A stretch of DNA of 64,000 bases, taken from positions 62,001 through 126,000 of the forward strand of contig NZ_JARXIC010000010.1 of assembly GCF_031127905.1 (NCBI RefSeq), given 5' to 3'. Positions 56,798 through 64,000 of this stretch are shown one piece after another; positions within the stretch are counted from its first letter, which is position 1, and every line of letters starts with the position of its first letter. Source of the DNA: Thalassobacterium sedimentorum (GTDB lineage: Bacteria > Verrucomicrobiota > Verrucomicrobiia > Opitutales > Coraliomargaritaceae). Position numbers and translations under genes: made by a program. The notes beneath the pieces are model-generated. The model saw nothing but the letters and a program-made list of their open reading frames with translations, did not search any database and had not been told where the DNA came from.

Positions 56798-59653
56798 ATG
56801 GCAAATTTTACGATTGGACAACGCTGGATCAGCGAAACAGAACCGGAGCTCGGGCTCGGCATTTTAGAAGAGGTCGATCGGCGCCAAGTGCGCATCGTTT
56901 TTTCAGCGGCCAATGAGGCACGCATCTACGCAACGGCCAATGCACCCATTAAGCGGGTAGAGTTCCACGTGGGCGACAGTATCCACTCACAACAAGGCCA
57001 GACGATCGTGATCGAGGAAGTCAAAGAAGAGGCGGGCATCCTGACCTATGTTGGCGGCGGTGTCGAAGTGCCAGAAATGGAACTGGCTGACAGCATTAGC
57101 TTCAGCAAGCCTGAGGATCGCTTAATCGGGGGACAAATTGATCAATCGGCCGCCTTTAACCTGCGCTACGAGGCCATCACACGCCTCGCACATGCGAAGC
57201 AATCAGAGGTCGCCGGCTTCACCGGCGGACGCATCGACTTGATCCCTCACCAGCTCTATATCGCATCCGAAGTGGCCAATCGCTACATGCCACGCGTCTT
57301 GCTGGCGGACGAGGTGGGGCTAGGTAAAACCATCGAAGCCTGCCTGATCTTACACCGCTTACATCTGACCGGGCGTGCGGAACGCATTCTGATCGTGCTC
57401 CCAGAGTCTCTAGTGCACCAGTGGTTCATCGAATTGCTGCGCCGCTTTAATATGTGGTTCACTCTCATCGATACGGAACATTGTGAAGCCGTCACAGCAG
57501 TGGACCCAGATACAAATCCTTTCAATGAAAAGCAACTGGTCATTTGCAGTCTTAAGACCTTAACCGAGCAAGCGCGCTGGCGTGAATGCGCACTCAAGGC
57601 TCGCTGGGATATGCTGGTTGTCGACGAGGCGCACCACCTGGAATGGACTCCCAATCTTGTCAGCCCTGAATATAAACTAGTCGAAAGCTTAACTCAAAAG
57701 AGCCATGGCTTACTGCTCTTGACCGCTACGCCAGAACAATTGGGTGCCGAAGGACACTTCGCGCGCTTGCGTCTGCTCGACCCGGAGCGCTACCCAGATT
57801 TAGAGAAGTTCCAAAAGGAACAGGCGGGCTACTCCCAAGTGGCCACAGTGGCCAACAAAATTGTGGCACGCGAGGCATTGAGCGAAGAGGAGATCAACTA
57901 TCTGCGTGAAGTCTTTGAAGAGCACAGCGAGGAGGCGCTGCAGCAGCATTTACAACAACCTGATATCCTACTTCAAGAGTTAGTGGATCGCCATGGCACC
58001 GGCCGGGTGATTTTCCGTAATTCGCGCGATACCTTGACTGGATTTCCGGAGCGCGAGGGCCACCCTTGCCAGCTGGAGCCACGCGCTAAGTTGTCCAAAG
58101 AAGAGCTGCAGCAGCGCCTGCTGAGAGAATTCGACCTGGAAGCAAGTGAGTCCGCTTCCAGCGATGGCGAGCCCGAAAGCTACGACTTCCGCCATGGGCC
58201 TCGCATCTTGTGGCTATCGAACCTGCTCAAGGAACTGGGCGACAATGAGAAGGTGCTGCTCATCTGCCGCACCCGCGAAAAAGTTCAAGCCATCCACGAC
58301 GCCTTGTTGGAAGAAATTAACGTCAAAGCGGCGCTCTTCCACGAGGAACTCACACTGCTCCAACGCGATCGCAATGCGGCTTGGTTTGCTGAGACCGACG
58401 GCGCAAAAATCTTGCTCTGCTCTGAAATCGGCAGTGAGGGACGCAACTTCCAATTCGCCAATCACTTGGTGCTCTTTGACCTGCCACTCAATCCGGAGCT
58501 ACTGGAGCAACGGATCGGACGTCTGGATCGGATCGGACAGACTAAGACGATTCAAATTCACATGCCCTACCTCAAGCACAGCTGGACGGAGCTACTCATG
58601 CGCTGGCATCACGAGGGACTGGACGGGGTGGAGCACTCACTCAAAGGTGGCTACGCCTACATTAAGAAGTTTGGTGAGGCGGTCCGCTCGCTGGGGCCAC
58701 GCTATCATATCGCTGACAGCGATACGCTGGAAGAAGCTGACCGATTGATCCAAGAGAGCGCTCACTTTCGCCAAGAGCTGGAAGAACGCCTTAGTCAGGG
58801 GCAAGACCGCTTGATTGCGCTCAATTCTTTTCACGAAGAAGCCTCCGCCAAGCTGGTGGATAGTATCCGCACCCAAGATGCGGATCGCACTTTGGACCAG
58901 TTTATGAATCGAATATTCGATCATTTTGGGGTCAATGTAGAGGATATCGATACCCGCACCTTCCGCCTGGAACCAGGCCAGCTCTTTACCGATTCCTTCC
59001 CTGAGCTGCCAGACGAAGGCATCACCGTCACCTGCGATCGCACGAAGGCACTGGGGCGCGAAGACATCAGCTTTCTCACATGGGATCACCCCATGGTGCG
59101 CGGAGCAATTGACCTGACACTCAGCTCCGAGAAAGGAAATAGCTCCATCGTGGTCTGGCAGGACCCCAGCATTCAAGCACCGCCAATTCTAATCGAGGCG
59201 ATCTATGTGCTGGAAAGCGTCGCTCCGCCACGTTTACACGTCGATCGCTTCCTGCCCCCCACGCCTGTTCGAATCTTAGTGGATATTAGCGGCCAAGATT
59301 GCAGCGATCAATACAGTCACGACTACATCAATAAATACTGTGGTGACGAAGAAGCCTTCCGACTCAAACAGGATCCCACATTACTACAAGGCCTAGTACC
59401 AGAAATGCTGCGATCCGCCAAAGATCACGCTCGCAAGCAAAAATCAGATCTGCTTCAGACTGCAATGCACCATGCACACGAGCATCTAGACGGTGAAGCC
59501 ACTCGATTAAAAGAACTCCGGAAAGTAAACCCAAACGTTCGCCAGGAAGAAATTCGTATCGCCGAAAATGTCATCGCCGACGTCACCAAGCATATCGCAA
59601 AAGCGCACTTACGTCTGGATGCAGTCAGACTCATTTTGAGCGAGCCGGGTTAA
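56798..59653 (+). CDS. rapA: RapA-type SNF2 ATPase, RNA polymerase recycling factor
   Basis: A 951-aa Swi2/Snf2 ATPase that in E. coli releases RNA polymerase from non-productive complexes. The start MANFTIGQRWISETEPELGL closely matches E. coli RapA (FTLGQRWISDTESELGLG), followed by Tudor-like domains. The helicase core has LLADEVGLGKTIEACLILHR (motif I), VVDEAHHLEW (II), LLLLTATPEQLGAEGHFARL (III), RTREKVQAIHD, then LLCSEIGSEGRNFQFANHLV and LEQRIGRLDRIGQTKTI (VI). The C-terminal RapA domain is present. ATG at 56798. Such full-length RapA is best known from gammaproteobacteria, so this copy may be acquired. It overlaps the next, convergent gene by 4 bases. Confidence 0.93.
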   Translation: MANFTIGQRWISETEPELGLGILEEVDRRQVRIVFSAANEARIYATANAPIKRVEFHVGDSIHSQQGQTIVIEEVKEEAGILTYVGGGVEVPEMELADSISFSKPEDRLIGGQIDQSAAFNLRYEAITRLAHAKQSEVAGFTGGRIDLIPHQLYIASEVANRYMPRVLLADEVGLGKTIEACLILHRLHLTGRAERILIVLPESLVHQWFIELLRRFNMWFTLIDTEHCEAVTAVDPDTNPFNEKQLVICSLKTLTEQARWRECALKARWDMLVVDEAHHLEWTPNLVSPEYKLVESLTQKSHGLLLLTATPEQLGAEGHFARLRLLDPERYPDLEKFQKEQAGYSQVATVANKIVAREALSEEEINYLREVFEEHSEEALQQHLQQPDILLQELVDRHGTGRVIFRNSRDTLTGFPEREGHPCQLEPRAKLSKEELQQRLLREFDLEASESASSDGEPESYDFRHGPRILWLSNLLKELGDNEKVLLICRTREKVQAIHDALLEEINVKAALFHEELTLLQRDRNAAWFAETDGAKILLCSEIGSEGRNFQFANHLVLFDLPLNPELLEQRIGRLDRIGQTKTIQIHMPYLKHSWTELLMRWHHEGLDGVEHSLKGGYAYIKKFGEAVRSLGPRYHIADSDTLEEADRLIQESAHFRQELEERLSQGQDRLIALNSFHEEASAKLVDSIRTQDADRTLDQFMNRIFDHFGVNVEDIDTRTFRLEPGQLFTDSFPELPDEGITVTCDRTKALGREDISFLTWDHPMVRGAIDLTLSSEKGNSSIVVWQDPSIQAPPILIEAIYVLESVAPPRLHVDRFLPPTPVRILVDISGQDCSDQYSHDYINKYCGDEEAFRLKQDPTLLQGLVPEMLRSAKDHARKQKSDLLQTAMHHAHEHLDGEATRLKELRKVNPNVRQEEIRIAENVIADVTKHIAKAHLRLDAVRLILSEPG

Positions 59654-60108
59654 AATCCCAGCACGATCAAACTACCAAATAAACCAGTTATGAGACCAAA
59701 GATCATGTGTCCCAGTAGATGCAGGACTCCCTCCTGCATGGTTGCTTTGCGATAATCTTCAAGTGGGTGCCGCTCACTGGCGTAAAACATTAAGGCATAA
59801 CTGGTGATCAAGCCGTGAAAAAAGCCAAAACCTAAACCCAGAAAAATCGCCTGCGGAAACATCAAGGCCCCCATCGTCTGCATAATAGCAAAATAGATCA
59901 TTCCAAATACAATACCAGCGACAGCATGAATCGCAGTGCCCACCACTGCGGCATTCTCTAACCGACCGGTAAAAAAGCTTCCTAAAGCACGTACCATATC
60001 CGCCCGTCGATCAAAACTACGCCCCACCGCGCGCATAAATATGTTCATAACAAAGGCGCCGATCAAACCACAGATCGCACCGAGAATGAGGGCAGTTAGA
60101 ATATCCAT
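59650..60108 (-). CDS. four-helix membrane protein of unknown function
   Basis: A 152-aa inner-membrane protein with about four hydrophobic helices: ALILGAICGLIGAFVMNIFM, AAVVGTAIHAVAGIVFGMIY, AIFLGLGFGFFHGLITSYAL, and a last one in HMIFGLITGLFGSLIVLG. The Gly-rich helices suggest close packing. No family recognised. Convergent with rapA, overlapping by 4 bases. Confidence 0.65.
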   Translation of the reverse strand: MDILTALILGAICGLIGAFVMNIFMRAVGRSFDRRADMVRALGSFFTGRLENAAVVGTAIHAVAGIVFGMIYFAIMQTMGALMFPQAIFLGLGFGFFHGLITSYALMFYASERHPLEDYRKATMQEGVLHLLGHMIFGLITGLFGSLIVLGF

Positions 60109-60207
60109 AAGCTAAGCTTAACTCTAAAGAAACACTTACTAATGTCAAATCAGACAGCTCACTTGGCTTAGTTTGTGAGATTCAAAGAGAAGCCTCTAAC
60201 CCAACCA

Positions 60208-61230
60208 CTAAAACAACTCTTTCTGCGTAGTAATTGCGTCCGTCGCAGCACTTGTCCGCTCATCTTCATCGTGAAGATGCCTAGGTGCACCGCTCACCTT
60301 CTCCTGTAAACTCGCCTCACACTCAGCCACAATGCCATCGCAAATGGTGCGCACATGCATGCGCAACCACTTCGAGGTGGTGCTTTTCTCTGTGTAATCA
60401 GCAGGTCCATAGGCATGAATACGGCCCGCATGGAGTAGGGCATCATTCTGAGCAAACTCAGCTTCACTGTCAGGATTGAAAACTGCATAGGCCTTGCCTC
60501 CATTACTTTTCACCACCGAAAACACAGGCACATCGCTGGGGCCATCCGCGGTGTATATCATGCGGTCAATCGGCACGCGGCGATCGACTCGATCCATCGA
60601 CGCGTTGACGTCGATCTGCGGGTTCTTGTTGCAGCCCTTGTTAATCTCAAAAATAAAACGTGTCTTTATGGTATTATCCACGATCGTGCCAATCTGACTA
60701 ATCTCAAATTCCATGTGCAAGGGGAGCTCATTCTGCGCAGAATAATTGGGAGGCAATGGGGCTTCAATAAATTCACAGCCGAAAATACCATCCACATAGG
60801 GCGCAATCATACTGCCCTTGATCATCTCCGCCAAACCCGTGCTAATGATATAATGCTCCAACTTGATATTGTGCTTCTTATACTCAGGGCGCGACTCAGC
60901 CACCGCTTGCAAGCGTGTGAACAAATCAGGCAGTCCCGGATAGAAGCGTAATTCTTTACCCAACTCCCGCAGTCGCTGATTAGTTAAACCTTTTAAGCAG
61001 CCGTTTTTCACAAAGCTGATCAGGTGATTCAGGTAGATAGTATCGTATGAGACTCGCGTGCCGCGCTTGGCATAAATATCAGGCAGCGCATTGACCTCTT
61101 TCCAGAATTGCTCCTCGTCGATGCCAAAGGCCTCAAAAATAGGAGCCTGCATGTAGCCAGGAATGAGTGTTTTGTCAAAATCCCAGATACAGGCGACGAT
61201 GTTTTGGCGATGAAGGTTCTTTTTCGTCAT
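60208..61230 (-). CDS. HAD-superfamily phosphatase
   Basis: A 340-aa haloacid dehalogenase-fold hydrolase. Motif I is [16 protein letters not shown] (DxD-type nucleophile), motif II lies in [15 protein letters not shown] (Ser/Thr), and motifs III/IV are in a later Lys and [16 protein letters not shown] (DGPSD). Cap features and length resemble phosphoserine phosphatase-like HAD proteins. The start is the ATG at 61230 ([20 protein letters not shown]); a longer frame would run antisense through prfA and is rejected. Divergent from prfA by 72 bp. Substrate unknown. Confidence 0.85.
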   Translation of the reverse strand: MTKKNLHRQNIVACIWDFDKTLIPGYMQAPIFEAFGIDEEQFWKEVNALPDIYAKRGTRVSYDTIYLNHLISFVKNGCLKGLTNQRLRELGKELRFYPGLPDLFTRLQAVAESRPEYKKHNIKLEHYIISTGLAEMIKGSMIAPYVDGIFGCEFIEAPLPPNYSAQNELPLHMEFEISQIGTIVDNTIKTRFIFEINKGCNKNPQIDVNASMDRVDRRVPIDRMIYTADGPSDVPVFSVVKSNGGKAYAVFNPDSEAEFAQNDALLHAGRIHAYGPADYTEKSTTSKWLRMHVRTICDGIVAECEASLQEKVSGAPRHLHDEDERTSAATDAITTQKELF

Positions 61231-61302
61231 TGCAGGTAGAACTCGACTGTTGTGAGCTATGCCATTCACTGCAATGCATAATTCAAACGCAGTATTTTTC
61301 CC

Positions 61303-62391
61303 ATGCATAAAATTCCCGATATCGCACCTTTCCGCAAGAAGCTCAACGAGTTGAACGACCAAATGGCGGATCCCGACTTCTACTCCGACCAGCGACGCGC
61401 CGCTGACGTCTCGCGCGAGCAGATGCGCCTGAGCACCTTGGTCGAAAAATTCGAGGCCTGGCACAGCACCGTGCAACAACTCAAAGAAAACGAAGCGATA
61501 GCCGAGGATGAGTCCGTCGACGAAGAACTCCGCGAGATGGCACAAGAAGAGCTTGAAAGCCTAGCCGCTCAACGCGACAAGCTAGCCAACGACGTGCTCC
61601 GCTTTATGATTCCGCCCGATGCCACCGACAGCCGTAACTCGGTGATGGAAATCCGCGGGGGCGCTGGGGGCGACGAAGCCAACATCTTTGCCGGCGATCT
61701 CTTCCGCATGTATAGCCGCTACGCAGAAACACGCGGCTGGCGCGTCGAAGTCATGAGCTCCAGCCCCGCAGATGTCGGGGGCTTCAAAGAAATCATCTTC
61801 ATGATGACTGGTGAGGAAGCTTACAAATATCTCAAATTCGAGAGTGGGGTGCATCGCGTGCAACGCGTGCCCGCCACCGAAACCCAGGGACGCATCCACA
61901 CCTCCACCGCAACGGTGGCCGTGCTACCGGAAGCCCAAGAGGTCGACGTCGAACTCAATATGAATGATCTCGAGATCTCCACTATGCGCGCCAGTGGGGC
62001 AGGGGGCCAACACGTGAACACCACCGACTCTGCGGTCATGATGGTGCACAAGCCCACCGGTGTCACCGTCTACTGCGCGGATGAACGCTCTCAAATTAAG
62101 AACCGTGCCAAGGCCTTAACAGTCATGCGTTCCCGCCTGCTCAAGGCGAAGGAGGAAGAAGAGCATGCCAAATACGCCGCAGAGCGTAAGGGCCAGATCG
62201 GAACCGGCGACCGTTCCGAGCGCATTCGCACCTACAATTACCCACAAGGACGCCTCACCGACCACCGCATCGGCCTCAGCCTTTCTCTACCCACAGTGGT
62301 GGATGGCGACCTCGACGACCTGATCGACGCATTGCAAAACTACGATTACGAAGCGCGCATTCAGAACTTGCTCGAAAAACAAATGGCATAA
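61303..62391 (+). CDS. prfA: peptide chain release factor 1
   Basis: Recognises UAA and UAG stop codons and triggers release of the finished protein. The 362-aa protein has the PCRF domain ([20 protein letters not shown]), [40 protein letters not shown] and the catalytic GGQ loop ([18 protein letters not shown], about residue 230). The ending [11 protein letters not shown] is typical. The glutamine of GGQ is probably methylated by the product of prmC, which follows 26 bp downstream in the same operon. Confidence 0.97.
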   Translation: MHKIPDIAPFRKKLNELNDQMADPDFYSDQRRAADVSREQMRLSTLVEKFEAWHSTVQQLKENEAIAEDESVDEELREMAQEELESLAAQRDKLANDVLRFMIPPDATDSRNSVMEIRGGAGGDEANIFAGDLFRMYSRYAETRGWRVEVMSSSPADVGGFKEIIFMMTGEEAYKYLKFESGVHRVQRVPATETQGRIHTSTATVAVLPEAQEVDVELNMNDLEISTMRASGAGGQHVNTTDSAVMMVHKPTGVTVYCADERSQIKNRAKALTVMRSRLLKAKEEEEHAKYAAERKGQIGTGDRSERIRTYNYPQGRLTDHRIGLSLSLPTVVDGDLDDLIDALQNYDYEARIQNLLEKQMA

Positions 62392-62417
62392 ACCCGCCGC
62401 TTGGGAAACGAATTAAT

Positions 62418-63257
62418 ATGCTGAGCATTCGAGAAATCAAAGCACGTACGGAAACCTTTTTTAAGGAAAAGGGCGTGCCCAACGCGAAGCTGGATACCGA
62501 CATTCTGATCGCACACTCGCTCGGAATGAAGCGCCTGGAGCTCTATCTCGATCTCGATCGCCCGCTGACCGCAGCGCAGCTGTCCGCACTGCGCCCACTG
62601 GTCAAGCGACGCGCCAATCGCGAACCGCTACAGTATATTGTCGGCAATACCGACTTTTATGGTCTGCAGCTCAAAGTGGATCGACGCGCGCTCATTCCGC
62701 GCCACGAAACCGAAGAACTGATCGAGCTGATCGTCGAACGCATCGAGACCGCACCGCAGCGTATCCTGGATTTGGGCACCGGCAGCGGGGCACTTGCCCT
62801 CGCGCTGGCCACCCAATATCCGGAAGCCCTGGTCGTCGCCGTCGACCAAAGCACAGCAGCTCTGGAGCTCGCCCGCGAAAATGCCAGCGCGCTGGAGCTC
62901 AACGAGCGCGTTCAGTTTCTAGCAGGTAGTTGGTGGACCCCGGTGATGTCCGAAAGTCCTTTTGATCTCATCGTCTCCAACCCTCCGTACCTGACTGAAG
63001 CTGAAATGCAGACCGCGGAGCCGGAAGTCATCCAACACGAACCACACAGCGCCCTGGTTGCCGGAGCCGACGGACTCGACGATTTCCGTGTCCTACTCGA
63101 AGGGGCCCCGAAGTTTCTTGCTACCGGAGGCTTACTGGCGATGGAAACCGGCATCGCTCAAAGCGAAGCGCTCAGTGAAATGGCCCAATTAGCGGGCCTC
63201 CAAGGCCAAAGCATCGAAGACCTCAGCGGCCGCCCTCGCTTCTTCTTCGCACAGTAA
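62418..63257 (+). CDS. prmC: release factor glutamine N5-methyltransferase
   Basis: Methylates the glutamine of the GGQ motif in release factors using S-adenosylmethionine. The 279-aa protein has an N-terminal helical domain ([20 protein letters not shown]), the SAM-binding motif [20 protein letters not shown] and the catalytic [16 protein letters not shown] (NPPY). Pairing with prfA (26 bp) is widely conserved. It is convergent with the Kef-type gene, 10 bp away. Confidence 0.95.
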   Translation: MLSIREIKARTETFFKEKGVPNAKLDTDILIAHSLGMKRLELYLDLDRPLTAAQLSALRPLVKRRANREPLQYIVGNTDFYGLQLKVDRRALIPRHETEELIELIVERIETAPQRILDLGTGSGALALALATQYPEALVVAVDQSTAALELARENASALELNERVQFLAGSWWTPVMSESPFDLIVSNPPYLTEAEMQTAEPEVIQHEPHSALVAGADGLDDFRVLLEGAPKFLATGGLLAMETGIAQSEALSEMAQLAGLQGQSIEDLSGRPRFFFAQ

Positions 63258-63267
63258 AAAAGCCAGC

Positions 63268-64000
63268 TCACTCCGCGTTTTCGCGCGGCAAATTCACTTC
63301 TGTCCACTCCATAAACTGAGCCGCGGCCGCATACGCCGTCTGCACGGGATGCCCCCCGGCGGCGCGCACGGCCTCTTCTTCAAAGGTCTCAAATACCCGC
63401 ACAATCACTTCAACCGGCCAATCCTGTAAATAGCTCAAGGCCAACTGAGCATCCCGTGTGCGGCGCATGGAGCAAAATACGACCTTCGCTTCACGGCAAT
63501 GCGCTCGAGCGAGTGTCTGCTCGTCGGAACCATCTCCTTGCACACAGGGGATTCCCTGCGCGATCAATTGCCGAATCACACCGGCATCCTCATCCACGAC
63601 CACCATTTCGATACCGCGCTCTTTGAGGGCATGCACAGTCCGCGGCCCCGCGCGGCCATAGCCTAATAGCACGACATGCCCACTCATGACTTCGCAAGCT
63701 GATTCACCGCTTCGGTAGCGTGGATGCCATTTCACCAATCGCAAGGCAACGCTCTCGCGCGAGAGTAGCGGCGTCAACGTCATGGTGCTCACAGTAATCA
63801 GGGCGATCATGGAAAAAAGTTCATCACTAATCTGCCCGGAAGCGACTCCTGTCAGTGCCAGTAGCAGTGAAAACTCACTGGTCTGCGAGAGCAACAAGCC
63901 GGTCTCCACCGCCGCGCGACTGGAGTAGCCGACCACCTCGGCCACGATCGCCACCAGCAGCACCGTCACTGTGATCAAGACCACAATAAAAACGAGGCTA
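63268..64000 (-). CDS. Kef-type (CPA2) monovalent cation:proton antiporter, 5' part beyond the window
   Basis: The visible 240-odd residues are the C-terminal end of a membrane antiporter. They show the last two or three helices of a Na+/H+ exchanger fold ([39 protein letters not shown]) and a cytoplasmic TrkA-N (Rossmann) domain with [33 protein letters not shown] and [11 protein letters not shown]. The open frame continues without a stop to base 64000, so the gene start lies outside. Such proteins export K+ or Na+ and are gated by nucleotides or glutathione adducts. Confidence 0.85.
   Translation of the reverse strand, partial: SLVFIVVLITVTVLLVAIVAEVVGYSSRAAVETGLLLSQTSEFSLLLALTGVASGQISDELFSMIALITVSTMTLTPLLSRESVALRLVKWHPRYRSGESACEVMSGHVVLLGYGRAGPRTVHALKERGIEMVVVDEDAGVIRQLIAQGIPCVQGDGSDEQTLARAHCREAKVVFCSMRRTRDAQLALSYLQDWPVEVIVRVFETFEEEAVRAAGGHPVQTAYAAAAQFMEWTEVNLPRENAE

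Noticed and set aside
61231-61545. Extended N-terminus of the HAD phosphatase
   Set aside because: The extra 105 codons run antisense through prfA and do not resemble the family; the ATG at 61230 fits.

Overview
The window looks like part of the chromosome of a Verrucomicrobiota bacterium, most likely Opitutae/Puniceicoccales (Coraliomargarita-like). This is inferred from gene content: two very large PilX/prepilin-like proteins of the Verru_Chthon type, a LacI regulator next to a sialate O-acetylesterase, many genes without a clear Shine-Dalgarno site, and a mix of housekeeping clusters with marine-type TonB transport genes. No rRNA, tRNA or CRISPR was found. The last gene runs off the right edge.

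Layout. 0-7.2 kb: LacI-type regulator, a two-gene prepilin-like/secreted protein module, and a secreted sialate O-acetylesterase. 7.2-17 kb: a PAS histidine kinase; a compact operon DUF3450-TtpC/ExbB-ExbB-ExbD-TonB-TPR that forms a TonB2-type energy transducer; a PstS-like lipoprotein; a membrane-anchored formylglycine-generating-enzyme-like protein. 17-26 kb: an iron island with a flavodoxin-like protein and a HemS-like protein (overlapping genes), and two PepSY membrane protein/TonB-dependent receptor pairs. Three promoters there carry related TGAGAC-type, Fur-like palindromes. The TonB operon plausibly energises these receptors.

26-32 kb: cmk, plsC, purM, gpsA and a bacterial SET-domain gene. 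Two repeat systems interrupt them. One is a 745-bp element with 52-bp terminal inverted repeats (one mismatch) that encodes a GxxExxY/PD-(D/E)XK protein. The other is a pair of long palindromes flanking the SET gene. 32-41 kb: a translation/ribosome block on the minus strand (nusA, infB, then rbfA, nrnA-like, truB, ribF, rluD), with a terminator-like hairpin in the nusA leader and a terminator after infB. 41-42.5 kb: queC-queD for 7-deazaguanine synthesis. 42.8-49.5 kb: a second copy of the prepilin-like/secreted module, a Nudix hydrolase, a LolA-like protein and a GspF/PilC-type protein. 49.6-51.8 kb: a PhoR/PhoB-like two-component pair.

52-64 kb: mnmE-mnmG, where mnmG carries three in-frame copies of a parS-like centromere site (TGTTCCACGTGGAACA) spaced exactly 51 bp apart; an antitoxin-like gene with a truncated RelE/ParE-type toxin remnant; a PIG-L deacetylase; a RapA-type SNF2 ATPase; a HAD phosphatase; prfA-prmC; and a partial Kef-type antiporter.

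The strongest unusual signals are the parS array inside mnmG and the GxxExxY inverted-repeat element. All functional names rest on motif recognition by eye, since no database search was possible.
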